Shown in pieces: positions 6,206-12,596 of a stretch of DNA of 18,752 bases. Position 1 is the first letter of the stretch. The number at the start of each line of letters is the position of its first letter. The DNA comes from JBEKHI01 sp050012355 (GTDB lineage: Bacteria; Actinomycetota; Actinomycetes; Streptosporangiales; Streptosporangiaceae). A program made the translations under genes and the position numbers. Location: contig JBEKHI010000133.1 of assembly GCA_050012355.1 (NCBI GenBank), positions 1-18,752 on the forward strand, given 5' to 3'. Under the pieces are notes generated by a model that worked only from the letters and a program-made list of their open reading frames with translations, was not told the DNA's origin and searched no databases.

Positions 6206-8830
6206 ATGACACCGGCACCCGTCTACGCGTTGCTGACGGACGGCTCGACCGTCCAGATCAGGACGGCGGAACCCGGCGACTACGAAGCGGTCAAGACGAT
6301 GCACGAGGCGATGTCGCCGGACAACATCTACCTGCGCTTCTTCAACGCCAGCCCGCTGTCCGCCGGACGCGAGGCCCAGCGGCTCTGCCGGGAACCTCGG
6401 GACGGGTACGCCGCGCTGCTCGCAGTGTCCGGCGAGCAGATCGTGGGATGCGCCAGCTACGAGAGCCTCAAAGACGGCAACGCGGCCGAGGTCGCCTTCG
6501 CGGTCGCGGACGGCATGCACCGCAAGGGCATCGCGACCCTGCTCCTTGAGCACCTGGTGGTGCGGGCCCGTCACGACGGTATCCCGGCCTTCGTGGCGAC
6601 CACGCTCGCGGAGAACACCAAGATGCTGCACGTATTCGCTGACGCGGGGCTGCCTGTGCGACGACGGCTGGAGGACGGCGTGTTCGATATCACGGTCCCG
6701 GTGCCCAGCCAGGACCCGGACGAGTTCCTGTCAGCGGTCGAACGGCGTGAGGGCTCGGCGGACATCGCCAGCCTGCGGCACATCTTCGCACCGGCGTCCG
6801 TCGCGGTCATCGGTGCCAGCCGCCGTAAGGGGACGGCCGGCCGCGCGATCTTGGACAATATCCATAACGACGGTTTCCAAGGTCCCCTGTACGCCGTGAA
6901 CCCGCACGCGCGCTACCTCGGCGGGGTGACGTGCGTCCCGTCGGTCGCCGAACTCCCCGAGACGCCCGAACTCGCGGTCATCGCCGTACCACCGCCCCTG
7001 GTCACCCAGGTGGCCGAGGGGTGCGGTGCCCGCGGGGTCAAGGCGCTCGTGGTGATCACCGCCGGCCTGGACACCGGGGCCTGCGCCGACCTGCTCGCGA
7101 TCTGCCGCCGCCACGGAATGCGCCTGGTCGGACCCAACTGCTTCGGCATCGCGGTTCCCTCCATCGGCCTGGACGCCACATTCGCCGCATCCCATCCCGC
7201 CGCCGGCAAGGCGGGGCTCGTCGTGCAGTCGGGCGGGATCGGCCTCGCGCTGGTGGACCAGTTGTCGCGCCTGGGGATCGGGATATCGTCGTTCGCCTCG
7301 GTGGGAGACAAGCTGGACGTCTCAAGCAACGACTTGCTGATGTGGTGGGAGCACGACGCGGTCACCAAGCTCGCCATCATGTACATCGAGTCGTTCGGCA
7401 ACCCGCGCAAGTTCGGCCGCACCGCGCGCCGGGTCGGCGCGACCATACCGGTGCTGACCGTGCACGCGGGCCGGTCGGTGGCCGGGCAGCGGGCGGCCGC
7501 CACGCACACCGCGGCGATCGCGACTCCGCTGGCCAGCCGCCAGGCTTTGTTCGAGCAAGCGGGCATCATCGCGACGCCCGGAGTCGGCGAGCTGACCGAG
7601 GTCGCCGCGCTGCTGGCGACCCAGCCGGTCCCGGCCGGGCGGACCGTCGCGCTGATCTCCAACGTGGGCGGTGCCGGGGTCCTAGCCGCCGACGCCTGCG
7701 CCGAACGCGGCCTCACCGTCCACCAGCCGCACGGGACCCTGAAGCGGCGACTGCGGACACTAACACCAGACGGCGCGGCGGTCAGCGGCCCGGTCGACAC
7801 CACCGCGACCGTCAGCGCCGATGCGTTCCGGCAGTGCCTGGAGCTGCTGTCGGCCGATGACACCGTGGACGCGATCATCGCGCTCGTGCTGCCCACCGCC
7901 GCCACCGGAGACCTGACATCAGCGATCCAGCAGGCGGACGTATCGGTGCCGCTGGCCGCCGTCGTGCTGAACCAGGCCGAATCGGTCCGGACACTTGAGG
8001 GCCAGATACCCGCCTACGCATACCCCGAGGCCGCGGTGGCGGCGATGGCCCGAGCCGCTGACTACGGAGCATGGCGTGCCACCCCGCGCGGCGAGATCCC
8101 CGCGTTTCCAGACGTCATGACCGGTCACGCCCGCGCGATGGTGCGCGAGTTCCTTTGCTCGGAGCCTGGCGGCGGCTGGTTGCCCGCGGACGCGGTCGCC
8201 GAGCTGCTCACCAGCTACGGGCTCGGCCCGGTACCGCTCACCACGGTTCATTCCGAAGACGACGCGGTCGCGGTGGCGGACGGGCCGGTCGCTCTCAAGG
8301 TTTCCGGCCTGCTGCACAAAACCGACGCCGGCGCCGTCCGGCTTGACCTGCGCACCCCGGACGATGTCCGGGACGCCTACCGGTCGCTCGACAGCCAGTT
8401 CGGCACGACACACAAGGACATCGCGATCCAGCCGATGATCACCGGCGGCACCGAAGTGCTGATCGGGATGGCCGATGACCACATGTTCGGTCCGCTGATC
8501 GTGTTCGGCCTCGGCGGGATCACCACCAACGTACTCGCCGACCACGCTGAGCGGCTGGCGCCGCTGACCACGGCCGACGCCGACGCGCTGATCCACTCGG
8601 TTCGGGCCGCTCCCCTGCTACTCGGCTACCGTGGCGCTCCCGCCGCGGACCTTGCCGCGCTACGCGACCTGCTGCTGCGGATCTCACGCCTCGCCGAGGA
8701 CCTGCCCGAGATCACCGAACTCGACCTCAACCCGGTCATCGCACGGCCCGACGGCGCGTTCATCGTGGACGCCCGCATCAAGGTCACGCATTGCGAGCCG
8801 CAGGACCCGTTCCTCCGCCAGCTCCGCTAG
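6206..8830 (+). CDS. GNAT–acyl-CoA synthetase (NDP-forming) fusion, Pat-type protein acetyltransferase
   Basis: 874 residues. An N-terminal GNAT domain (about 15-165) has the acetyl-CoA loop HRKGIA at 105-110. It is followed by a CoA-binding Rossmann domain (about 192-290, ASVAVIGASRRKGTAGRAIL), a succinyl-CoA-ligase-like domain (about 335-480, VVQSGGIGLAL; the His434 in ATHTAAIA fits the phospho-histidine position) and a C-terminal ATP-grasp domain (about 645-860, ALKVSGLLHKTDAGAVRLDL, then ITELDLNPV). In Enterobacteria the related Pat has the GNAT domain last; here it is first, as in several actinobacteria. These proteins acetylate lysines, classically the active-site lysine of acetyl-CoA synthetase; whether the synthetase part is catalytic or only a sensor cannot be told. 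The start has GAGGA eight bases before ATG 6206, 11 bp after the CBS stop. Cytosolic. Confidence 0.92.
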   Translation: MTPAPVYALLTDGSTVQIRTAEPGDYEAVKTMHEAMSPDNIYLRFFNASPLSAGREAQRLCREPRDGYAALLAVSGEQIVGCASYESLKDGNAAEVAFAVADGMHRKGIATLLLEHLVVRARHDGIPAFVATTLAENTKMLHVFADAGLPVRRRLEDGVFDITVPVPSQDPDEFLSAVERREGSADIASLRHIFAPASVAVIGASRRKGTAGRAILDNIHNDGFQGPLYAVNPHARYLGGVTCVPSVAELPETPELAVIAVPPPLVTQVAEGCGARGVKALVVITAGLDTGACADLLAICRRHGMRLVGPNCFGIAVPSIGLDATFAASHPAAGKAGLVVQSGGIGLALVDQLSRLGIGISSFASVGDKLDVSSNDLLMWWEHDAVTKLAIMYIESFGNPRKFGRTARRVGATIPVLTVHAGRSVAGQRAAATHTAAIATPLASRQALFEQAGIIATPGVGELTEVAALLATQPVPAGRTVALISNVGGAGVLAADACAERGLTVHQPHGTLKRRLRTLTPDGAAVSGPVDTTATVSADAFRQCLELLSADDTVDAIIALVLPTAATGDLTSAIQQADVSVPLAAVVLNQAESVRTLEGQIPAYAYPEAAVAAMARAADYGAWRATPRGEIPAFPDVMTGHARAMVREFLCSEPGGGWLPADAVAELLTSYGLGPVPLTTVHSEDDAVAVADGPVALKVSGLLHKTDAGAVRLDLRTPDDVRDAYRSLDSQFGTTHKDIAIQPMITGGTEVLIGMADDHMFGPLIVFGLGGITTNVLADHAERLAPLTTADADALIHSVRAAPLLLGYRGAPAADLAALRDLLLRISRLAEDLPEITELDLNPVIARPDGAFIVDARIKVTHCEPQDPFLRQLR

Positions 8831-8847
8831 GGCCAGCCGGCGACTGC

Positions 8848-8888
8848 CCATCGCTGGCGTTATCTCGCTAGCGATGGCCCATCGCTAG
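8848..8888 (+). terminator. Terminator region with two alternative hairpins
   Basis: Hairpin 1: CCATCGCTGGCG (8848-8859), loop TTATCT, CGCTAGCGATGG (8866-8877), a 12-bp stem with one G-T pair. Hairpin 2 shares the second arm: CTAGCGATGG (8868-8877) and CCATCGCTAG (8879-8888). Both cannot form at once. No T-run follows. It lies 18 bp after the stop of the Pat-type gene. Confidence 0.6.
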
Positions 8889-8971
8889 GGCCGTGTCAGC
8901 TTATGCTGTGGCGATTCCGGGTGAACGCGCCAAGTAGCTGGTGGCGACCGCCGCGGTGTCCCAGCTATCCG

Positions 8972-8984
8972 GGGACTCCGTCCC
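8972..8984. promoter_or_regulatory. Orphan palindrome GGGACTCCGTCCC
   Basis: Perfect 5-bp arms GGGAC/GTCCC, identical to the DosR core arms but with a 3-bp instead of 4-bp spacer. It lies between two convergent genes, so no gene starts beside it. The surrounding 8889-9016 holds no open frame I can support. Confidence 0.25.
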
Positions 8985-9016
8985 AGGCCAGCGAGGCGCT
9001 CAGTTAAACCACCGCG

Positions 9017-9062
9017 AACGTCCGTAGTATCCGCCCTGGGATGGGCAGATACTACGGACGTT
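9017..9062 (-). terminator. Very strong hairpin (terminator) after the secreted protein gene
   Basis: AACGTCCGTAGTATC (9017-9031) and GATACTACGGACGTT (9048-9062) are perfect 15-bp complements. Inside the 16-base loop GCCC and GGGC can pair further after one C/A mismatch, leaving a six-base loop. It begins 10 bp after the stop of the minus-strand gene; on that strand the sequence after the stem contains GGTTTAAC. The convergent Pat-type gene could use it too. Confidence 0.7.
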
Positions 9063-9071
9063 TCGCTCCGG

Positions 9072-10079
9072 TCAGGAGTTTTCGAGGATCAGGGGCCCAC
9101 CGGTCGAGCCGTCGAAGACGAACAGCCAGGTGTAGCTGGGGCTGCTGGCCGCCGAGCCGATCGAGACCGAACTATCTACCGGGATCGGGCTCGGCGAGGT
9201 CGTCCACGACGAGCCGTTCCAGTTAGCCAGCAGCACTGACGCGACCAGCGGGTTGTGCACGCTGAAGATCCAGACGTCGGAGTCCGATTGCGCGGTCATC
9301 GCGAGCACGCCAGCGCCCGAGAAGCTGGACGGCGTCGTCATCACTTGCCACGACGTCCCGTTAAAGTGCTCGAGGAGCGGGCCGGTGCCGTTGGTTCCCC
9401 CCGCCCACACGTCGGTTGGCGAGAGGGCCACCAAGGATTCGATGTCGGCGCCGCTCACTGTCGACAGCGTGTAGCTGCTCCAGGAGGTGCCGTTGTAGTG
9501 GTTCACGACGCCACCCCGGTCAGAGCCCCAGATGTCGTCGGGGCCGTCGGCGCTGACCACCAGCTCGGGGGTAGCGCCGGAGACGACCGACCACGCGGTC
9601 CCGTTCCAGTGCAGGACGGCGAAGTCAGCGAACGCCCAGGCGTTCGTCGGGCTGAAGTCGAGGACGTTGTTGACGAGTCCTTCGTTGGGCCCGGAGACGA
9701 CCGACCACGCCGTGCCGTTCCAGTGCTCGTACAGCGAGTCGTGCGTTTTCCCCGCACTCTGCTCGCCGACGGCCCATGCGTCGCTCGTGCTGCTGGCCCC
9801 GACGCCCAGGAACTCCCAGTCCGGGAAGCTGCCCGACGGCGCGGGGGTGGGTACCGACGACCAGGCTGTACCGTTCCAGTTCAGCGCGAGCGTGTCCGCG
9901 CCGTTGTAGCCGACCACCCAGGCGTCGGTGTCGGATAGGGCATACGACCCGTTGAAAATGCCGGCCGAGACCGGCGGTGTGACCACAGTCCAGCCGGTCG
10001 CGCCGGAGGCCGGGATGGTCAGTCCTAGCAGCGCGGCCGTTATTCCGGCCAGCGTGCACCATCGTGAGACGCGTGTCAT
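9072..10079 (-). CDS. Secreted beta-propeller-like repeat protein
   Basis: 335 residues from the ATG at 10079, chosen because AAAGGAG lies nine bases before it; a longer frame adds ten residues but lacks such a site. Residues 1-27 form a signal peptide (VSRWCTLAGITAALLGLTIP, then ASGA). The mature part carries at least six repeats ending in W/H-[WYF]-NGT-x-W: LNWNGTAWSSV, HWNGTAWSVV twice, HYNGTSWSSY, HFNGTSWQVM, NWNGSSWTTS, with SDxDAW/SPTDVW motifs between, spaced roughly 40-45 residues. That spacing and the aromatic/Gly pattern fit a six- or seven-bladed propeller (kelch-like). No catalytic residues are apparent; binding of a surface or extracellular ligand is a guess. The repeats are also visible at DNA level (near-identical stretches around 9588 and 9698). 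Separate promoter region at 10080-10140. Confidence 0.82.
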   Translation of the reverse strand: MTRVSRWCTLAGITAALLGLTIPASGATGWTVVTPPVSAGIFNGSYALSDTDAWVVGYNGADTLALNWNGTAWSSVPTPAPSGSFPDWEFLGVGASSTSDAWAVGEQSAGKTHDSLYEHWNGTAWSVVSGPNEGLVNNVLDFSPTNAWAFADFAVLHWNGTAWSVVSGATPELVVSADGPDDIWGSDRGGVVNHYNGTSWSSYTLSTVSGADIESLVALSPTDVWAGGTNGTGPLLEHFNGTSWQVMTTPSSFSGAGVLAMTAQSDSDVWIFSVHNPLVASVLLANWNGSSWTTSPSPIPVDSSVSIGSAASSPSYTWLFVFDGSTGGPLILENS

Positions 10080-10256
10080 AAGGATCCGCTCCTTTGGGGT
10101 GAAGAACACGCACTTGCATCACATCGGCCACAGGCGTTAACACTTTTCAATTATCGCCGTGACCTGCTTTGAACGTAACCCCTGGAGCCTGTCACGACCA
10201 GCCTCCCCACCGACCTTTCGGGCGTGACCATCTGACCTGCCCGTCCTCCTAGACCA

Positions 10257-10346
10257 TCAGGCCACGAGGGTCTTCAGCTCGGCCAGTGTCACCCGTCGCT
10301 CGCCAGGCGTGGTCTCCTTGACCACGCCCACCGTCGTTATGGTCAT
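10257..10346 (-). pseudogene. N-terminal scrap of a PntA/alanine dehydrogenase-like gene
   Basis: A 29-codon frame starting four bases after the alcohol dehydrogenase stop: MTITTVGVVKETTPGERRVT followed by LAELKTLVA and TGA. VGVVKET-PGERRV is the typical beginning of NAD(P) transhydrogenase alpha subunit (PntA) and alanine dehydrogenase, whose proteins continue for more than 350 residues. Everything after the first strand is missing, so this is a truncated remnant of a gene that followed adh in the operon. A real tiny peptide is the less likely alternative. The rest of 10140-10256 shows nothing I can support. Confidence 0.5.
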
Positions 10347-10350
10347 GGTC

Positions 10351-11370
10351 TCAGAAAGTGAAGACGAGGCGTGCGGGCACGCGACTGGCGAGGATGTCGT
10401 CGATGCAGGCGTTGACGTCCTCAAGCTGGCGTGACTCGGCGATGACCTTGGTGCGCCCCGCGGCGTGCAACGCGTACACGTCGGCGAGGTCCTTGCGGGT
10501 GCCGACGATGGAGCCGATGATCGACTTCCCGCAGAGAACCGTGTCGAAGATCGGGATCGTCATCGTGCCCTCGGCGGGCAGCGCGACGCAGACCATCCGC
10601 CCGCCCCTGCGTAGCGCGCTGAATCCCTGCTCGAAGGCGCGTGGCGAGGTCGCGAGGCTGACGACGACATCGGCGCCGCCCAGATCCCGGATCGCCTCCA
10701 CCGGATCGCTGCTCCGCGCGTTCACGACGTAGTCGGCGCCGAGTTCCTTCGCCAGGTCGAGCTTGGCGTCCTCGATGTCGACAGCGATCACCCTGCCGCC
10801 CATGAGCCTGGCGTACTGGATGGCGAGGTGCCCGAGTCCGCCGATGCCGAAGACCACGGCGGTCTCGCCCGGCTGGATGCCGGAGACCTTCACGGCCTTG
10901 AAGGTGGTGACCCCGGCGCACGCCAGCGGCGCGGCGTCGAACGACGTGACGGCATCGGGAACCGTGACCACGTAGCGGTCGTCGGCGACCGCGTACTCGG
11001 CCCAGGCACCGTTCACCGAGTACCCGCTGTTCTGCTGGGACTCGCACAGGGTCTCCCACCCGGACAGGCAGTACGAGCAGTGCCCGCAGGCGGAGCCCAG
11101 CCAGGCGATCGCGACCCGTTCCCCGATCCGGTGCAGGTCGGCACCGGTGCCGCGGGCCTCGATGGTGCCGACGCCCTCGTGGCCCGGGATGAACGGCGGA
11201 TTCGGCTTGACCGGCCAGTCACCGTTGGCGGCGTGGATGTCGGTGTGGCACAGTCCCGAGGTGTGCATCCGGATCAGGACCTGCCCGGGTCCTGGCTCCG
11301 GGATCGGGACTTCCTGTATCTCCAGCTTGGCACCCAGGTACGGGACGACCGCGGCCTTCATGGTCTCCAT
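10351..11370 (-). CDS. Zinc-dependent alcohol dehydrogenase (AdhP/AdhA type)
   Basis: 339 residues, the normal length of microbial medium-chain Zn alcohol dehydrogenases. Catalytic zinc ligands: Cys41 in GLCHTDIHAANGDWP, His64-Glu65 in PGHEGVG and Cys151 in LACAGVTTFKA. Structural zinc ligands: Cys95, 98, 101 and 109. The NAD site is GIGGLGHLAIQYA at 175-187, with Asp198 (AVDIED) indicating NAD rather than NADP. It interconverts primary alcohols and aldehydes, so it could reoxidise NADH by reducing acetaldehyde when oxygen is short. GGGAG lies eight bases before ATG 11370. Just upstream is the tail of an aldehyde dehydrogenase and two DosR-like boxes; just downstream, a transhydrogenase-like scrap. 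All catalytic residues are intact. Confidence 0.93.
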   Translation of the reverse strand: METMKAAVVPYLGAKLEIQEVPIPEPGPGQVLIRMHTSGLCHTDIHAANGDWPVKPNPPFIPGHEGVGTIEARGTGADLHRIGERVAIAWLGSACGHCSYCLSGWETLCESQQNSGYSVNGAWAEYAVADDRYVVTVPDAVTSFDAAPLACAGVTTFKAVKVSGIQPGETAVVFGIGGLGHLAIQYARLMGGRVIAVDIEDAKLDLAKELGADYVVNARSSDPVEAIRDLGGADVVVSLATSPRAFEQGFSALRRGGRMVCVALPAEGTMTIPIFDTVLCGKSIIGSIVGTRKDLADVYALHAAGRTKVIAESRQLEDVNACIDDILASRVPARLVFTF

Positions 11371-11436
11371 GATTGTTTCTCCCTTTCGTCGAAATTCGGC
11401 CCCCGCGGCGGAATGCCGCCGGGGACGAGTGAGCGC

Positions 11437-11490
11437 TCAGAACAGGCCGAGCGGCTTGCTGCTGTAATCGACCAGCAGGTTCTTGGTCTG
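11437..11490 (-). pseudogene. C-terminal scrap of an aldehyde dehydrogenase
   Basis: The frame ends QTKNLLVDYSSKPLGLF and TGA. This is the usual C-terminus of bacterial NAD-dependent aldehyde dehydrogenases of the ExaC/AldB group (QTKNLLVSY-PxxLGFF). Nothing resembling the catalytic domain is found upstream; instead a DosR-like box abuts the scrap two bases away. A deletion of nearly the whole gene, from its promoter to its last 17 codons, explains this. The gene would have stood directly before adh. Confidence 0.65.
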
Positions 11491-11491
11491 A

Positions 11492-11505
11492 GGGACTTCG
11501 GTCTG
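11492..11505 (+). promoter_or_regulatory. DosR-like box upstream of adh, proximal (GGGACTTCGGTCTG)
   Basis: Ten of fourteen positions match the DosR core, with a perfect left arm GGGACTT and a weaker right arm. It lies 122 bp before the adh start and 9 bp from the stronger box at 11515. Confidence 0.35.
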
Positions 11506-11514
11506 GTTCCTGCT

Positions 11515-11528
11515 GGGTCCTTGGTCCC
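11515..11528 (-). promoter_or_regulatory. DosR-like box upstream of adh, distal (GGGACCAAGGACCC)
   Basis: Arms match at nine of ten positions. On this strand it differs by one base from the box at 15306 (GGGACGAAGGACCC), before the gltD::nifJ frame, which supports a shared regulator for the two fermentative units. Confidence 0.5.
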
Positions 11529-11578
11529 GGACGCGAGGACCGTCGTCTCTGGGCGCGGCTGCTGCGCCACTGACCCTG

Positions 11579-11620
11579 CGTGTGGACTTTCTGGTACCGC
11601 AGCAGCAGAAAGTCCACACG
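11579..11620 (-). terminator. 15-bp hairpin after the DHOD-like gene
   Basis: CGTGTGGACTTTCTG (11579-11593) and CAGAAAGTCCACACG (11606-11620) are perfect complements around a 12-base loop. It starts 11 bp after the stop of the minus-strand gene at 11632. No T-run follows on either strand, so it may be a processing or RNA-stabilising hairpin instead of a classical terminator. Confidence 0.6.
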
Positions 11621-11631
11621 TATCCGGGCGC

Positions 11632-12594
11632 TTAGCGAGCGTAGGCGTGGCTGGCCTGCTCGATCGCGGTGAGGTATCCCTCCCGGTCGGCGACGGGGTG
11701 GCCGAAGTCCGCCGACAGTAGGCCGCGGAACTCGGTGACCGTCGCGAAGCCCTTCCGCTCACCCCAGTCGGTGAGCCCGTCCAGCAGCTCGGTCACGTAG
11801 GCCGGGCCGTGGCGGAGCAGCGCCGAGGTGGACATCACCACGTCCGCGCCGGCCAGCAGGTAGGCAGCCACGTCGGACGAGGTCTCCACCCCGGTGGATC
11901 CCGCCAGCGAGCAGCCGACCCTGCCGCGGAGCCTGCTGATCCAGGACCGGGACAGCGCCCCCTCTGACGGCTGCGACAGCCGGAACCCGGTGGACACAGT
12001 GAACGACTCAGGATCGACGTCGGTCTGCATAAACCGGTTGAACAGCACCAGGCCGTCGGCGCCGACCTGGTCCAGCAGCACCGCCATCTCGCCGAACGAG
12101 CTGAGGTACGGCCCCGTCTTCACCGCCACCGGCACCTGCACGACGGCCTTGACGGTGGTGAGCACCTCGACATACCGGCGCTCCACATCGCGGGCCGGGA
12201 ACGCCGGATCGCCCGGCAGGTAGTACACGTTCAGCTCGATCGCGGCCGCACCCGCCTGCTCCAGGGCGCTGGCGTAGTCGGTCCAGCCGCCGGGAGAGGT
12301 GCCGTTCAGCGACGCGATCACCGGGATCCCGGCGTTCGCCGACGCCTTCTCGACGAGGCTCACATACTGGCCTGCCCGGAGCGGGTCGCCCATCGGGGGC
12401 AGGTAGTCCAAAGCGGCGGAACCGTGGTCCTCCTCGCGCTTCAGCTGCTCCTCGAACAGCGACGGGAGCACGACCGCTCCGGCACCAGCCTCGGCCAGCC
12501 GCATGATCCCGTCGTAAGTCCCGGTCACCGGGCCCGCCGAGGCGATCAGCGGATTCCGCAGCGTCAGCCCCAGGTACTTGGTCGTCATATCCAT
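11632..12594 (-). CDS. Dihydroorotate dehydrogenase-like flavoprotein (NifJ-associated)
   Basis: 320 residues forming a TIM-barrel of the class-1 dihydroorotate dehydrogenase superfamily: TTKYLGLTLRNPLIASAGPV at 4-23, PVIASLNGTSPGGWTDYASA at 91-110, VPVAVKTGPYLS at 154-165, GADGLVLFNRF at 178-188, and the phosphate-binding end LAGSTGVETSSDVAAYLLAG with GADVVMSTSALLRHGP. The usual class-1 NxSCPN catalytic loop is replaced by ELNVYYLPGD, so it is unlikely to make orotate. This subfamily is usually encoded beside nifJ-type pyruvate:ferredoxin oxidoreductase and is thought to serve ferredoxin/NAD(P)H-linked redox; the true substrate is unknown. AAAGGAG nine bases before ATG 12594 lies inside the end of the preceding gene, whose stop is two bases away, so the two are translationally coupled. 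It appears complete. Confidence 0.85.
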   Translation of the reverse strand: MDMTTKYLGLTLRNPLIASAGPVTGTYDGIMRLAEAGAGAVVLPSLFEEQLKREEDHGSAALDYLPPMGDPLRAGQYVSLVEKASANAGIPVIASLNGTSPGGWTDYASALEQAGAAAIELNVYYLPGDPAFPARDVERRYVEVLTTVKAVVQVPVAVKTGPYLSSFGEMAVLLDQVGADGLVLFNRFMQTDVDPESFTVSTGFRLSQPSEGALSRSWISRLRGRVGCSLAGSTGVETSSDVAAYLLAGADVVMSTSALLRHGPAYVTELLDGLTDWGERKGFATVTEFRGLLSADFGHPVADREGYLTAIEQASHAYAR

Positions 12595-12596
12595 AA

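Noticed and set aside
6931..7860. Plus-strand frame of 309 codons inside the Pat-type gene
   Set aside because: Arg-rich shadow of the real frame, without any family pattern.
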